DNA of 64,000 nt from Halichoerus grypus. Taxonomy: Eukaryota > Chordata > Mammalia > Carnivora > Phocidae. Position numbers and translations under genes: made by a program. The stretch spans positions 127,945,093 through 128,009,092 of the forward strand of contig NC_135718.1 of NCBI RefSeq assembly GCF_964656455.1. Reading direction: 5' to 3'. The notes beneath the pieces were generated by a model. It was not told where the DNA came from. It did not search any database and saw nothing but the letters and a program-made list of their open reading frames with translations. The first letter of the stretch is position 1. The number at the start of each line of letters is the position of its first letter. Positions 1 through 12,240 of this stretch are shown here, piece by piece.

Positions 1-1247
1 TTCAGTGCTGAAGGTTATACAAGGCCAAATCAACTCCTGATTGTGGCACAAAAGAAAGGTCTCATGCCATTGGCATTGAATTGCTGAGTTTGGGAAGGCT
101 TGGGGCTCCCACACATAGAATGATATGGGCCCCTTCTGGGCCTGCTAATTAGAAAAAAAGAGTCTGTATCTGTGCCAAAAATGATCTCTTGACAAAGGTC
201 CTCTCTTGCTGATTTTTGGGGAGGACTGGAAAACTTAAGTCCTGAAGGAAAAGGTCTTCGTATCATCCAGGGGGCCACCCCTGCCCAACGGACATACTGT
301 TGTGGATGAGAGCAGAGGGTCTTGGACCCCTTTGTGTGCAGGCACTTCCTTTCCTCCCACAGCATTTTCATATCATCCCATTTAACCTTTACAGCAGGTA
401 CACAGTAATATTCCCATTCTATCGATGAGGAAGAGTTCAGAGACTATATCCACCGTCAGCAGGGAGAAAAAAGATCTGCTTGAGTCCAGTAGTATTGACA
501 GAAAGTTGAACTCTAGCTCCTATTTTGTCTCCTGGTCTTTTGGCCAAAGAACTTACCTTGGGTCTAAAAGATCAGGGCTAACTGGTTGGAAGGAGTTGAA
601 GTTCAAGATAAGATAAATAAGGGAATGAGAGAGCGCTGGGCTGTTCTAAAAAACTTCAGGTTTCCCGAGCCTGGTGAGTAACAGCTAGGACACCAAGGGC
701 TTTGCCAGCAGTGTGTTGAGCTCTTAGTGGAAAGAACTGAAGGGAAAACGGAAGAAACAACCAGAAGATGGAGGAGGTGGAAGTCCAAGAACAGAAGGAA
801 GCTGGTTATGATAAGTCCCTGCCCAATCTGTGACATTGATCAGGGACTATCCTGCCAGATGTGTGACACTGATCAGGGACTACAGACAGATGACTTGAGG
901 TGATAAATAAGAATGTTGTAATCACTGGAGTTTAATAGATGTTCATTATGAATTCAGAGCAAGTGATGCCCAACTAGACTCGTAGTCTGATTTTGTTAAC
1001 AGATAAAATCTGGACGTGGTAAAATCAAAGCATTAGGGAAATGGAGAAGTTGGTTACTGGCCACCAACTCTCAGACTACAAACTGGCTTATTGTGGAATG
1101 GTTTATGCTGTGCCCCAGGGCTCTGTCCTTGGCCCCTCCTTTGATATTAATGACAGATGAGGGTTTTTTTTTAATGTTTTACCCATTCCAAAAGAGGATT
1201 TGAGGCCATTTACAAAAGGAACAGTACTAGATAGAGTTGCTGATCAG

Positions 1248-1394
1248 ATTTTTTTTTTAGATGGGGGGAGGGGTTAGAGGGAGAGAGAAAATCCCTAGCA
1301 GGTTCCGTGGGGCTTCATCTCTCAACCTTGGGATCATGACCTGAGCAGAAATCAAGAGTCAGATGCTTAACCTACTGAGCCACCCAGGCTCCCC
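1248..1394 (-). mobile_element. CAN-SINE (SINEC), old copy
   Basis: The antisense element runs from a poly(T) tail to GAGCCACCCAGGCTCCCC and carries the tRNA-derived A/B-box region. It is flanked by TGCTGATCAG direct repeats (1238-1247 and 1395-1404). Confidence 0.85.
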
Positions 1395-2009
1395 TGCTGA
1401 TCAGCCGATCAGATTTTTAGATAACAAGAACTCCTGGGAAGGATGACAATTTAGGATTCAAACAACTATCTCTATAAGCTTTAAAAATAGGCAGAATTTA
1501 AAGGTAAGGTTGTTTTCAAAATTCAGATGGATGAGTATGAAGAGAGTTAAGGATTACAGAGCACTGTGCTCTTGTTAACAATTCTTTGTGCCAGTAATAA
1601 GTGTTTATGATGTCAGGAACTGTTAACGTGTCCTCACTAAACTCCAGTGTAGTCCTGGCTGGGGTAGTAGGCACAGATTGTGTAAGATCATTTCGGTCCT
1701 CTGTGTCTGTCAGCAATCCTAGAGTGCTCTGTTCCATTATGGTGCTCAAACAGGAGGCTCCCTGACAGACGGTGAGCCCATCTGCAAGAGGAAAACCAAG
1801 AACTGGAGGCCCCAAGCTGTGTCAGGGGGAAGAAGCTTGAAGGAGCCGAGAAGACTCAGGGAAAACAGGACACTGCTTTGGAAACCGAAAGGATTGTCCA
1901 GTGAAAGACATTCTATACTTCTCACCCCAGCCAGGCAGACCTACGGCCAATAAGTGGATGATAAACTCAAAGCCAATTTCTGGCCACTATGTGTTTATTC
2001 TGTTCAGCA

Positions 2010-2240
2010 AATACTAAACTTTTTTTCCATGCAAGGCCAGTGCTAGATGCTGGAGAGGCTTGGCCCCTTCCTTCAAGAAGCTAGTCCAGTAGGGGGTCAG
2101 AAATAATGCAACAGATGTGGGTAGTACTATGAGAGAAGTACTGGGGTCAATTCCCACTACCCAAAAGAAGAATGGTTAATGGTAACTGGGAGAAGTCAGG
2201 CAGGGTTGCATGGAGAAGGGGACCCTTAAACTGCGCACTC
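2010..2240 (-). mobile_element. L2 (LINE-2) 3' fragment, decayed
   Basis: It resembles the reverse complement of the L2 3' end (the 'gtgctagatgctgg ... ccttccttcaagaagc' pattern). Boundaries are approximate. Confidence 0.45.
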
Positions 2241-2289
2241 GCAAGGTGGCTAACAACTGCTAAGGTTTCAGAAGCACTAAATGCCAATG

Positions 2290-2450
2290 ACTGTTCCAAA
2301 GTGTTACTTGGATCTTGTGTAGACCATCTAATAACTACAAAGTGCATACTTTTGTTTACCCCATCCACAGACTGATGAAACCGAAGCATAGAGTTATTAA
2401 ATGTTACCTGCCAAAAGTCACATAGCAAAGTGTGTGATTCGGATCCAAGT
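2290..2450 (-). repeat. MIR SINE fragment
   Basis: It matches the antisense MIR core by eye: 'cccatccacagactgatgaaac' followed by 'gttacctgccaaaagtcacatagc'. Confidence 0.5.
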
Positions 2451-2479
2451 AGGTTTTATACTTTTTGCCAGTTTTCTGT

Positions 2480-2960
2480 TGCCTCTGTGCATTTGTCAGG
2501 CAGACAAGGGTGGGGTAGGACACTCCAGAGAAAATAATCTTTAAGAAAAGACCATCCCGGAATATGATTGCATTTTCAGCTTATACACGGGTTAAAAAGT
2601 ACTAGAATTTATGGTTCACGGGGCTCTTGGCCAGAAATCAGCTGGGGGACAAGTGGGAGCCAGAAGGGGAGGGATCCTGTAGGCCTTGCCCTCTTCCGGG
2701 AATGGGTGCACTCATGAATTTTAGGCAGAGATGTGGCATGATCAGGTTTGCATTTTGGAAAGCATTCTGATGTCTGTCCAAGCATGACTAGGAGGGGAGA
2801 TTGGGGGCAGGAGTGCAAGTGAGAGACCCGAGTAACAAGAGGAGATGGAGGGGAAGAGGCCAGACAGTGAAAGGCTGAAAAAGGAGAGTCTGTGGGCCCT
2901 GATGGCAGGTGGAGAAAGGTCTTCCGAAAGTGACAGCTGATGGGCAGGATTTGGGTAACA
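2480..2960 (-). mobile_element. L2 fragment, decayed
   Basis: It contains the antisense L2 pattern 'gtggcatgatcaggtttgcatttt ggaaagcattctgatg'. Diverged; boundaries approximate. Confidence 0.45.
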
Positions 2961-3329
2961 AAGCAGCCTGAAATGATTGTTAATAAAATTCTACCATTTG
3001 TGAATTATTTATCTTTCTCTGCTGGATTGGTACAGGTTCAACAGCTATCTAACAAGGACCCTCACATTCTTTTTTTGTTTTGTTTTGGGGTTTGTTTTGT
3101 TATGTTTTGTTTGAGTACGTGAGAAATGAGTGGCATTACTGTTGTTTTCCTAAAATTGCGAATTACACCGGTCTTTTAGACCTGTATGGTACACATGACT
3201 TTACGGCAGGTGTGCTGCAGGAAGAGAAAAGGAGGAAACGCTGCCCTGACTGGAAGGCCTAGGAAGTCCCTTCAAGTCTCGAGTTGCTCCAACTTGGCGT
3301 GACTGCATAGCCGGAAGGTGAGGAGGAAG

Positions 3330-3440
3330 CTGCGGTAAGTGACATCCTTTCTGATCCTTGGTTTCCATATTTGTAAAATGGAGAACTAATACCTACCTCA
3401 GAGTTGTAGTTAGAATTAAAGATGACTTCATTGAAGCACT
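3330..3440 (+). repeat. MIR SINE fragment
   Basis: The sense MIR 3' core is visible: 'tttccatatttgtaaaatgg', 'acctacctcagagttgt'. Confidence 0.5.
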
Positions 3441-4644
3441 TCAAATGGGAGAGAGTGCTTCTCTCTGTGTCTCCCCCGCCCTCCAGTAGCTGGGAGCTAT
3501 GTTTGGCTCCGTCTCCCTGACTCACTGGATTAGAATGATTCAGTTCGGTTTCACAGATGCTGCTGCTAAATTAGGGTCTCAGGGAGCCTTCAGGAGGCCA
3601 GCTCTGTGAGGAAGAACTGCAGAACTGCCATCCTGCCTGGGAACAGGATAGAAACAGGTGGTGGCTACAGCTCCTGCCTTCCACCTGCTAAGCAGTCTTT
3701 CTGTGAGGATCTGCATGATATTATAAGTTACCGATGTATTGGCTTGCTTCCCCTAGGTTTTTTCCCCTCTACTTAGTCCAAGAACATAGCCAAATTCTTT
3801 GCGTTTCCTTGCCTTAGTTGCTTTTGCAGGGTAGAAAGCAGAGCATGCTTCTGAAGCCTCTGTAAAAGCTTGAGTGCACTGAGGACAAGGCTCAGGGTCA
3901 CAGAGGAAGAAGGGGAGGGGGTCCCAGAAGACAAGGAGGAGCAGAAGTCCATGGGGCCTGAATGGCGGGGACCCTGCCCGGATCCTGGATGGGAGGACTT
4001 CTAAGGAAGGGACTGCACGGAGTCCCTGGGGAGGCAGGCTGCTGGGTGCCGGGCTCTGGAGAACGGTGTCTGTGCCTGTGGCACCCAGGCCAGGACTGCT
4101 GTACTTGCCAGCCCCTGGATGGCAGAGGACGAGGCCTGCAGGGCCCACCCTCAGTACTTTGCATTGTGTGAGATCCCAGGACCTTTTCGTGATCCCAGAA
4201 GGGGAACAGATTATTCCCCACCACCCGGCAGGGTAGAAACTTGGTCTGATCTAACTGGATGGAAAGAAAAGCAATGTGGCATTTCTTTTACACCTGGTTT
4301 TGTGATTGCAGATCCACACCTGATCTCCTATCCCTCACTGGCTTGGCTCCCTTGCCTCATCCCTGACTCACGGAGCTTTGCTAGCAAGAGCACAGAAATA
4401 TATGTAGAGGCAAGAGGGTTGGAGCTCTGCTTGTGACCTGTTATGTGACCCTGAGTAAATTCTTTTTCCATTGAACAGGGAGAGAGAATGGGCCAGAGGG
4501 CCTCTGCCAGCTGACTTGAGGATTCTAGTGGGTTTGGCTGAACTAGAGTCCATTACAAAGAGGAAGCCCAGCCCAGAGGGGTTAGGTGGCTTCTCCAAGT
4601 CTGCAGAGCCAGTAAGAGACAGGGCGGGACTCATGCTCTGGTTA

Positions 4645-4855
4645 GGGGTTCAGAGCATGAATTCCGGAGCCAGACTGCTTGGGTTCGAATCCTGGCTCTG
4701 CCATCTAGCAGCTGGATGACTTTGGGCAAGCTACTTAAATTATCTGTACGTCCATTTCCTCATCCACAGAACAGGTGTAATATTAGTATCTGCATCAGGG
4801 ACTCATTTTGAGGATTAAAGTCAACATAATACTAAGCCCTGTGGAGTGCTGCCTT
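4645..4855 (+). repeat. MIR SINE, well preserved
   Basis: The canonical MIR order is readable: 'ggttcgaatcctggctctgcc', 'ctggatgactttgggcaagc', 'tttcctcatccacagaacag', then 'gaggattaaa'. Confidence 0.85.
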
Positions 4856-7800
4856 ATAGTTGGCAGTAATGGCGCCATTAGTCTAATTCCAAGCCCAAAG
4901 CACCTCTCACTACCCAAACTTGTTCTTGTAGAGCCTGTCACACAGCAAAGGCCCTGTGTCTCTGTCAGTCCAACAGTTCCCCCTCTGTGCCCCTGAATAA
5001 CAGGGCTGGGCTGAAAACAGGACCCAGGGTGGAAAGGACTGGCTGAGGCCCATGTCCCCAAACCCTTCAGAGAGGGAGTGGGGATAAACGAGAGAGCTGT
5101 AAACAGAACCGTCTTCCTTCCTTACTCTCAGATCCCAAAATAACATTTGTCTGCCCCCACCCTACCCAGCTGGCAGAGGTGCAGTCTGAGTAAGGTGCCA
5201 TTTAAAGATAACCTGGCCCTCCCCGTCTGCCCCACTAGTTGGGCTGGGCTCCTGAGGCGAGCACTGGCTGCCTGTGACTGGCACTGCTCCCACAGCCCCC
5301 CCAGGGCAGGCTGATCCCAGATGCCACCCAAACCAGCCCAGCTAACCCCTCCTTTCCTGAGGCCCAGGCTGTGCAAGTTCTGCCCAGGCTGCCCTGGGCC
5401 TCTGCAAAGAAGAAGCAGCCTGGCATTCTGGGGCAGGTAATCCTGCAAAGGCATTGCTAGAAGAGTGCTCCTTCCTACCAGTAGCTGGGCCCACGGTGAG
5501 GCTGATCCCCACTGTCCTTCACCCACCTCCAGACCCCTCCCATCAAGAGGACAAACTCGAGAGTCATAGTCTTTCATTTGCACTGAGAAAGAATAAAGCT
5601 AGACACCAGGGAAGACCTTATGTTGCAAGAGAGATGTTTGTTTACTTGGGGACAGTGGGAGCCAGGAGATCTGGTTCCTTCAGCCCCCAGCTAAGCCATG
5701 AGAGCTTGGCCAAGGTTCTGGGGCTCTCCTGGGGCTTTCCTGGGGCTTGCTCTCCCCAGCCCTGGGTTGCAAGGAAGAATCAGTGTGTCTTTGACACCCT
5801 GGAGTGGGTGTAATGAGATTAAATCAATGAGGAAAGGTCTCAGGGCCCTCGGGAAGAAAGGAATGAGTAATTATCTATCTGCAGGAGGTGACTGTGCCAG
5901 AGGACAGCTGGGAGGAGGAGGACTGGAGAAAGCATGGGACTAACCTGGAGGCAAGTAGGGGAGAGGAATGGAGCTCCCCTTATCTCACAATGGCCCAGAA
6001 TCCCCCTGAGCCAGACAGCTGGGTGGGGCAGGAGCCTCTGGAATGGAGGCTCCAGGGCCCTGGTCCTGGGAAGGGAGGAAGGCCCTGGAAGAGCCCAGGC
6101 CTACTCAGTCAGCTCTGATTTGAAGAGGAGCAGGAAGGGGGCGGGGAGGAGCCCTGGGCTGGTCATTCAGCCCAGCAGTGAGATGACTCAGCAGCTCGCT
6201 CACTCGGGTACCATAGCCCCAGGCAAAGCCCAAACTGGGTCACAGGCTTGGTCCTAGCCCCTCCTCTCTGCCCGGCTTCCACTGCCCTTCCCCACCCTAA
6301 ATATCCCGCTATCTTCCCACATAGACTTATGCTGGGGATAAGGGCTGGGTATCAAAGTTTCCCCAAGTATGCGTTCTGTATGCCAAGCATAGCGTGGAGC
6401 ATTTTAGACATGTTACAGGAGAGGCAGGCCGTGGACTGCAAGGGCCTGGACTTAGAAGTCACAGAAGCCCACCTCCAAATCCCAGCTGGGTAAGCCGGGA
6501 AAATTCGCTTCCAACCCCTGTACGATGGGACAAATTCATATGCAGTGTTAGCTGCTAGCATTACTATTATCCTATTCCAGGCCCCCCTGGGGAGAGCCTG
6601 CTACTGGCAAAGTTCATATTTTGTCTCATCTGATCACAGATTAATTACTGTCTGCCTCTCCTTTTCCAGGAAAGTGCCTCTGCCCCTCACTGGGGCCCGG
6701 GAGACAGGCTTGGTAAGGGGAAGAGGCTCCTGTGTGCCCTGAGCGAACGAGGTACAGTGAAGCCCCTTCAGGCCTAAAGATTTGGACAAACCCCTTCTCG
6801 GGTGCCCCAGTCCCTCCCCATTGCTCCCACCCAGCCTCTTCCCACTCCTGCCCAGTTCCATGGCCTCTATCAGGACTCAGGTCCATTATTGTGACAGAGC
6901 TAGCCTCAGCCCTCCATCTCCAGGCTCTCCCAATCCTGCCAGTTCTCCCCCCTGGCCCGCCCCCAGCCCTTCCCCACCCTCTGTCCCAGTCTCAACACTC
7001 CTATCCTGTGGACTGAAGAGTTTCCCTAGAATTTTACAGTTAGAAAATCACTGATGGTGGGAGAACTCGGTGTCATGGTCAGCTGGAAACCTCAACAAGG
7101 GCAAGATTTGAGGAGGACCAGTTGGAGAAGAAATGAAAAAAGGAGAAAAGCAGGAAAGTAGCTAGAAAAGGATGAATTTCAGGAAGCATGTGGCTTGGCT
7201 TTGTTTGTTCTTGTTTTGTTTTGTTTTGTTTTACCAGGAGAGACTTGAGATTTCGGTTTTGCTCTGGGGAAAGAAGCTGATAAGAAAGGATAAACTAAGG
7301 ACACTGAAGAGAAGAGATAATGGGGAGAGATCAGATGAGGTCTAGAGTACACGTGGGAGGAACAGCCTTGGACAGGAAGAGAGACAACCCTCCCTCTGAA
7401 CGTCATTCAACCTACAAGAATTACCTACGGCAACGGCTGGGTGACAGCAGTGAATACAATGACCACATGGTCCCGCACTCATGGAGCTTGGGCACTAGGA
7501 AGGAAGACAGGGATGGCAAAGGGCACACTGTCCAGGGGGTGGGGAAGTGTGAGACATTTCTCTTCATCCCTCTGCTGCTGTGTTTGTGACTGGGGCCTGC
7601 ACGGGGACATATAATCACTTGCCCCCCATCAGACTACCAGCAACTTCCTGGGGCAGGAACTAATGCTTTCCTTACCCCAGCTCTCAGGTTGGGAGTGCTA
7701 GCAACCACAGGGGCCCAAGACAGGGCAGCTCCTCTTCTGGCTGCCCTTCCCTGACTTATTTAGATTCTACTGGACCTTCCCTGCCCTGCCCTGGCGCCCT

Positions 7801-7859
7801 CACCTCCGAACACCAGAGAGACTCACTGTCCACGCCCTCTGCTGTTGGGGAGGGGGAAT

Positions 7860-8060
7860 CCACCTGGATTTAGAAGACTTGGGCCCTGCTATTGTTGCCT
7901 CTGCCATTTACGGGCTGTATTATCTCTGGCAAGTCCTACAACTCCCTTGAGTCCTAGTTTGTCCATCTGTATAATAGGATTGATGAGAACACCTGTCAAC
8001 TTCTGAGCTCCCGGAGTTGTGGAGACCCTCCAATGAGGTACATGTCAACGTGCTTTGTAA
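7860..8060 (+). repeat. MIR SINE fragment
   Basis: Sense MIR pattern: 'tgcctctgccatttacgggc', 'tctggcaagtcctacaac', 'gtccatctgtataatagg'. Confidence 0.65.
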
Positions 8061-8299
8061 AGGACCGCACCACAGCCACAGCTTGAGGCAGGCTTTTGAT
8101 TTGGTCCCTGGAGTGATAGGCAGTTCCTGGTCAAGGTAGCCCAGGTAGCAGGGGGCACAGTCACTGACAGTATAAATTTGTAGGGGGATTAATTGGCTCC
8201 CCCCCCAAAAAAACACGGTCTCCACTGTAATTAACTCTTGCCCTCCCTATGTTCCCCTAGCCAATGCAGTATTCTGCAGGACTGCTTTGTGAAAAAGGG

Positions 8300-9480
8300 G
8301 TTTTTGAAGAGTGTCTAGCTGGATGGGCTCCAGGCGGCAGCCTGTCATCCCGACTGATGAGGCCACAGGCTGGTGCATGCCAGCGCTGTCCACTCAGAGG
8401 GGGAAGGGCCATCTCGGGGAGCCAGTGCAGCTGGCAGAGCCCAGGCCCGTGGGGACAAAGCGGCTCTGAGCCGCCTCTCAATGGGTGCCTGTGTTCTGGG
8501 AGTGGGGGCGGGGTGCCCTCAGCCTCTTTTCCGTCTTCTCCTGCCACCCCCCACCCGCCCTCCCTGCTCCCCGCAGGACGTCCTGGGCTGGACACTGGGG
8601 CAGAGGAGGTCCTGCACAGGGGAAGGTCGGGCCCTGCCCCTCTAGGGTTGGCCCATGTGCCTGGGCACTCGGAGATGGCACCAGGATCAGGGCTTCTGGG
8701 GTCCGGGATACTGATTGGGCCCAGGCCGAGGGCGGGCCCAGGGCACGGCCAGGCCTCCCCGGCTGCAGAGTCCAGCGGCCTGCTGTGGCCATGGTGGCTC
8801 GAGCGGGAGGAGCCACCGTGGAGCCGGGGGCGGGGGCGCAGGACAGTACCGGGCTGGGTGAGGGGGTGGGGAAGTGTGAGCCCGGGCTGGGTGGGCGTCG
8901 CCGGTGGGTGGCCGCCTGGGCCGGGCGCGGAGCGAGGGGGGCAGGGTTACCGCGGCCCGGGCCTTAGTCCCGCCCTCGCAGGAGGCGGGAGAGGAAACCG
9001 AGCCTAGCGGCGGGCTGGGCCCCGCAGCAGCTCCCGCCGGCCGGCTTCGTCCTGCGCTCCCCGCTCCAGGCGGCCGGTCTCGGCCGCGCCCAAGCCCCGC
9101 CATGCGGCCCCCGGGGCTCTGCGGGGCCGCGCCGCTTGCCGCGGCCGCCCTCCTGGTGCTGGGGGCTCCCCTGGGTAAGGGGGTGGGCGCGGGGCTCCCC
9201 TGGGTGCTGCCGGTCCGCAGGGAGCGGGAGGAGACCCGGCCGGGAGGCTGGGCCATGGGAAGCTGACCCGGGGCGCGGGGGTCAGCCCCGGAGGGAGGCC
9301 GCTGGGGCTCAGGGGCGGAGCCCCTCAGGGTGGTGACGAGGGTCAGCTCCCGCGTCCCGGGAGCCGGCGGGCTGGGAGCCTCGGGGAGCGGGGCTAAGGG
9401 CGGACGGGAAGCTGGCCTGGTGGCCATGCGCCCCCACCCCCTCCCCACCCCGCCCGCAGCGCTGGCCCGCGAGGACTGCC
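8300..9480. promoter_or_regulatory. CpG island and promoter region of SHISA4
   Basis: This stretch is strongly GC-rich with many undepleted CpGs, densest at 8,800-9,200, and contains several GC-box-like GGGGCGGGG motifs. It covers the SHISA4 start codon and first donor. No TATA box is evident near the expected start, as in typical dispersed CpG-island promoters. Edges are estimated by eye. Confidence 0.75.
9102..9174 (+). CDS. SHISA4: SHISA4 coding exon 1 (signal peptide)
   Basis: The ATG at 9102 opens MRPPGLCGAAPL followed by an alanine/leucine-rich hydrophobic run, a typical signal peptide. The exon ends in phase 1 at a CTGG|GTAAGG donor (9175). The sequence is very GC-rich, as in the surrounding CpG island. 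Confidence 0.92.
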
Positions 9481-11807
9481 TGTGGTACCTGGACCGGAAC
9501 GGCTCCTGGCATCCAGGCTTCAACTGCGAGTTCTTCACCTTCTGCTGCGGGACCTGCTACCAGCGCTACTGCTGCAGAGACCTGACCTTGCTCATCACCG
9601 AGAGGCAGCAGAAGCACTGCCTGGCCTTCAGGTGGGCCCCCGCCTCCACCCACGCCCCCTCCATCCTCCTCTCAGGAGGCCTGCCCGGGCCTCCCCTCCT
9701 CCGTGTCTCCCTCCTGCCGCTCTCCATGTCCACCTCCACAGCCTTAGCCCAGACCTAGCACTCAGCTTGGTGACAAAGTGGGTGTTGGTGCAGGGGCCTG
9801 GAAGGTCCAGGAAGGGCGTATTAACGGTCTTGCGCTGGGTGGTGGGTAGGGTGGGTACAGGGTGCAGCTTTGTGGAAGAAGCTCTGGCAAAAAGGCAGGG
9901 GACTTGGGTTTGATTCCCAGGTCCACGTCTCCGTAGCTGTGTCATTGTGGGGAAGACTCATCCTCACATGGGTCATTATTTCCAATTCATAAAATGAGGG
10001 GGTTGCCAAAATTAGTGGTTTCAAACTTCTTTTTAAAAGGTACTGCTAATACATAAAAGGTGTAAGGAGACTGCATGATTGGGGGGTTGGAAGAAAAGGG
10101 CTCTAGGTTATTTCTAAGGTGCCTTTCAGTGCTAACATGTTCCAAGTCTAACCAATTAAGTTGTAGATGTAGGAGCGATGAAGTGGGGAGCTCACTACAA
10201 ATCCCGGCATGCCTCACACTAGCCAGCCAGGCAGCACGGTCTTCTGGGAAGTGGAGGTCCCCTAAGATCTCCTCCACAGGGTCGGGGCAGAGCCCCTCAA
10301 GGAACCCCAAATCTCAGCTTGCTGTGGCCCCCTGCTGGCCAGGAGTTGGAGCACAGTTTTATGGCCACCATAATGAGGAGTCCCTCCTACGAGTGCTGGA
10401 AGGTGAGGGGACCTGTTCTTTGTCTAAAGTCCCAAGACCATAGCAGGCATCGCCTCGGCCGTGATCCTCTTCGTGGCGGTGGTGGCCACCACCATCTGCT
10501 GCTTCCTGTGCTCCTGCTGCTACCTGTACCGCCGGCGCCAGCATCTGCAGAGCCCGTTCGAAGGTACGGGCGGTCCTGGGCACGGGGGGCACGGGGGCTG
10601 GGCCGGGCCCTGCGCTGGGCACCAGACAGTTCCAGGACATGCGCCCTGCGTGGTAGCGAGTGCCGCTGTGTACACACACCTGCCAGCCTGCAACCGCAGA
10701 GACGAGAACGTGCCGGGGCCGTGTGTGAACAGCGGGCGTGAGTATGCGGGCGGACATGCGTGCATGTGAACGTGCAGATGTGCGCGGCCGGCCGTCTGTC
10801 AGCAGCGGTGTGGTGCAGTGGGTACGTGCATGCACGGGACTCTTGGAAAGGACACGGGGGGGTCTGTAGTGGTGAGCATTAATTGCATGTACTCTAGTCT
10901 ACAGTGGACTGTGTGCCTGAGTGTTGGCATGTGACCGAGTGTATGCCCAACCCTGAGGGGCGTGGGCACGGTGTCGCTGCCCGGGGGATCAGTGTGGGAG
11001 GAAAAGGCTGAGGGCGGACCCCCTGAGAGGCAGCTCTGCTAGATTAGAAGATACCAGACCCTGGAGCTGCCCTGTCCTTGCCTAAGTGGGACATTTCCCA
11101 AGCTGTGTTCTCTGGCTCGTGAGGCTTCTGAAACCTGCTGAGGGGAGCAAACCTGCTAAACACAGACTGCCCCGCTGGGACCACGTGCACAGCTCCCCGC
11201 TCAGCTCTGCCAAGCAATGTCTGGGAGGCAAACGCAGCAGGTGGCCAGCCTGGAGCCCCCAGAACAGACAGCAGGGGCCCGGGGGGGCTTACCTTGGTTT
11301 CAGGGCAGGAGGTGGCGGCTTCACCATGGAGGTGGAGTTCTGAATGCTGATCCTTGTCCCCCACCTAGGCCAGGAGATTCCAATGACAGGCATCCCAGTG
11401 CAGCCAGTGTACCCATACCCCCAGGACCCCAAAGCTGGCCCCGCACCCCCACAGCCTGGCTACATGTACCCTCCTAGTGGTCCTGCTCCCCAGTATCCAC
11501 TCTACCCAGCTGGGCCCCCTATCTACAACCCTGCAGGTAAGTGAGCGATCTGGAGCCCCTTGCTCCTGCCTGCCGCCCACCTCCGTGCTGGAACCTCCCC
11601 TACCCTTTTCTCACCCTGAGTCCCTCTCCCAGACTTCTGCCTCAGCTGGAAACATCCAGGCTACCTCTTCCCCATGGATCCTTCAAGCCTCTGGAATTGG
11701 GGGTCACTTCCCATCCTCCTGTGCCACCCCTGACCCTTACCCTGTCTGCTTGGCTTTCAGCTCCTCCCCCCTATATGCCACCACAGCCCTCCTACCCAGG
11801 AGCCTGA
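9102..11807 (+). CDS. SHISA4: SHISA4, Shisa-family single-pass membrane protein (complete CDS, five exons)
   Basis: Joining 9102-9174, 9460-9631, 10430-10563, 11369-11536 and 11761-11807 gives 594 nt, 197 residues plus TGA, the length I recall for human SHISA4. The product starts with a hydrophobic signal peptide (about residues 1-27), then a cysteine-rich ectodomain with eight Cys including two CC pairs and an NGS glycosylation sequon, a transmembrane helix at about residues 86-108 rich in V/A/C, a YRRRQ stop-transfer segment, and a proline/tyrosine-rich cytoplasmic tail ending in PPPYMPPQPSYPGA with a PPxY WW-binding motif. Other Shisa proteins act in receptor maturation or trafficking; the role of SHISA4 is not established, so membrane adaptor is inference. 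All four introns are GT-AG and keep frame. The start was chosen because it opens the signal peptide in the CpG island. LMOD1 lies downstream, convergent. Confidence 0.96.
9460..9631 (+). CDS. SHISA4: SHISA4 coding exon 2 (cysteine-rich ectodomain)
   Basis: The acceptor is CCCGCAG|CG. The exon encodes the signal-peptide end and the Cys-rich module, from EDCLWYLDRNGSW through CCGTCYQRYCCRD to KHCLAF. The donor is CAG|GTGGGC in phase 2. The Cys spacing matches the Shisa family. Confidence 0.95.
9880..10060 (+). repeat. MIR SINE fragment in SHISA4 intron 2
   Basis: Sense MIR pattern: 'gggtttgattcccaggtcc', 'agctgtgtcattgtgggg', 'attcataaaatgaggggg'. It explains part of the otherwise unremarkable intron. 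Confidence 0.55.
10430..10563 (+). CDS. SHISA4: SHISA4 coding exon 3 (transmembrane segment)
   Basis: The acceptor is TCTAAAG|T. The exon encodes SPKTIAGIASAV, the hydrophobic helix, the cysteine cluster CCFLCSCCYLY, likely at the cytosolic membrane face and possibly palmitoylated (inference), and RRRQHLQSPFE. The donor is AAG|GTACGG in phase 1. Confidence 0.95.
11369..11536 (+). CDS. SHISA4: SHISA4 coding exon 4 (proline-rich tail)
   Basis: The acceptor is CACCTAG|GC. The exon encodes GQEIPMTGIPVQPVYPYPQD and a run of short P-Y-P repeats. The donor is CAG|GTAAGT, a perfect consensus, in phase 1. Confidence 0.95.
11761..11807 (+). CDS. SHISA4: SHISA4 coding exon 5 (C-terminus and stop)
   Basis: The acceptor is GCTTTCAG|CT. 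The exon encodes PPPYMPPQPSYPGA and TGA at 11805-11807. The PPPY motif is a predicted ligand for WW-domain proteins (inference). Confidence 0.95.
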
Positions 11808-12240
11808 GGAACCAGCTGTCTCTCTGCTGCCCCTTCAGTGATGCCCCTCTCCTGTATCTGCATCTGGCCCTGGGGGTGGGCAAGGGTCCTCTACTCAGCA
11901 GGCCCCAGACCAAGCCAAGCCCTGGGTCCTACTGGTGATGGAGCCCCAGGGATGTAGACCAGGAGCTGAGCTGGAACTTGGCCGTGAATGAGGGGTGGGT
12001 GGGGAGGGCTTGGGGTCAGTGGACTATTTTTACGTGGGACAAGAGAAGGACATGAAAGCCTGGGTCAAAGCCCCTGCTTTCTCAGAGTCCCGCGACTTCC
12101 AAGATCCCAGCCAGGAACGCTGGGGCCCGCCCTGTTTGCTCACTGTGGGCTCCATCAGTAGTGGGCGGAAGCCCTGCTCCCGGCTGCCACACCGGCCAGG
12201 GCTCCAACTGCTGGATTAAAGCTGTAAAGCTGTAACTCAT
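11808..12240 (+). other. SHISA4: SHISA4 3' UTR with poly(A) signal
   Basis: Non-coding sequence runs from the stop codon to an ATTAAA hexamer at 12215-12220, followed within about 25 bases by a GT-rich stretch (TGTAACTCATGTCGGTTG). It is the first good signal after the stop. The exact cleavage site is inferred. Confidence 0.7.
12215..12220 (+). terminator. SHISA4: SHISA4 polyadenylation signal ATTAAA
   Basis: ATTAAA, the commonest variant of AATAAA, lies about 410 bases after the SHISA4 stop and has a GT-rich downstream element. Confidence 0.65.

Larger units (their letters stand above)
1..8300. other. intergenic region upstream of SHISA4, no coding sequence recognised
   Basis: All open frames here are short, overlapping and without recognisable domains. 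Decayed MIR and L2 fragments and one CAN-SINE are listed separately. By human synteny the 3' UTR of IPO9 (plus strand) could end in this interval; AATAAA or near-AATAAA motifs occur near 2,979 and 5,591, but nothing ties them to a transcript. Confidence 0.5.

Noticed and set aside
1..8300. IPO9 3' UTR
   Set aside because: Expected from human gene order but no coding exon or distinctive signal visible; left as a possibility only.
8264..9538. Long open frames on both strands over the SHISA4 CpG island (247 and 283 codons)
   Set aside because: High GC lowers stop frequency; products are Pro/Gly/Arg-rich without domains and overlap the real first exons of SHISA4.
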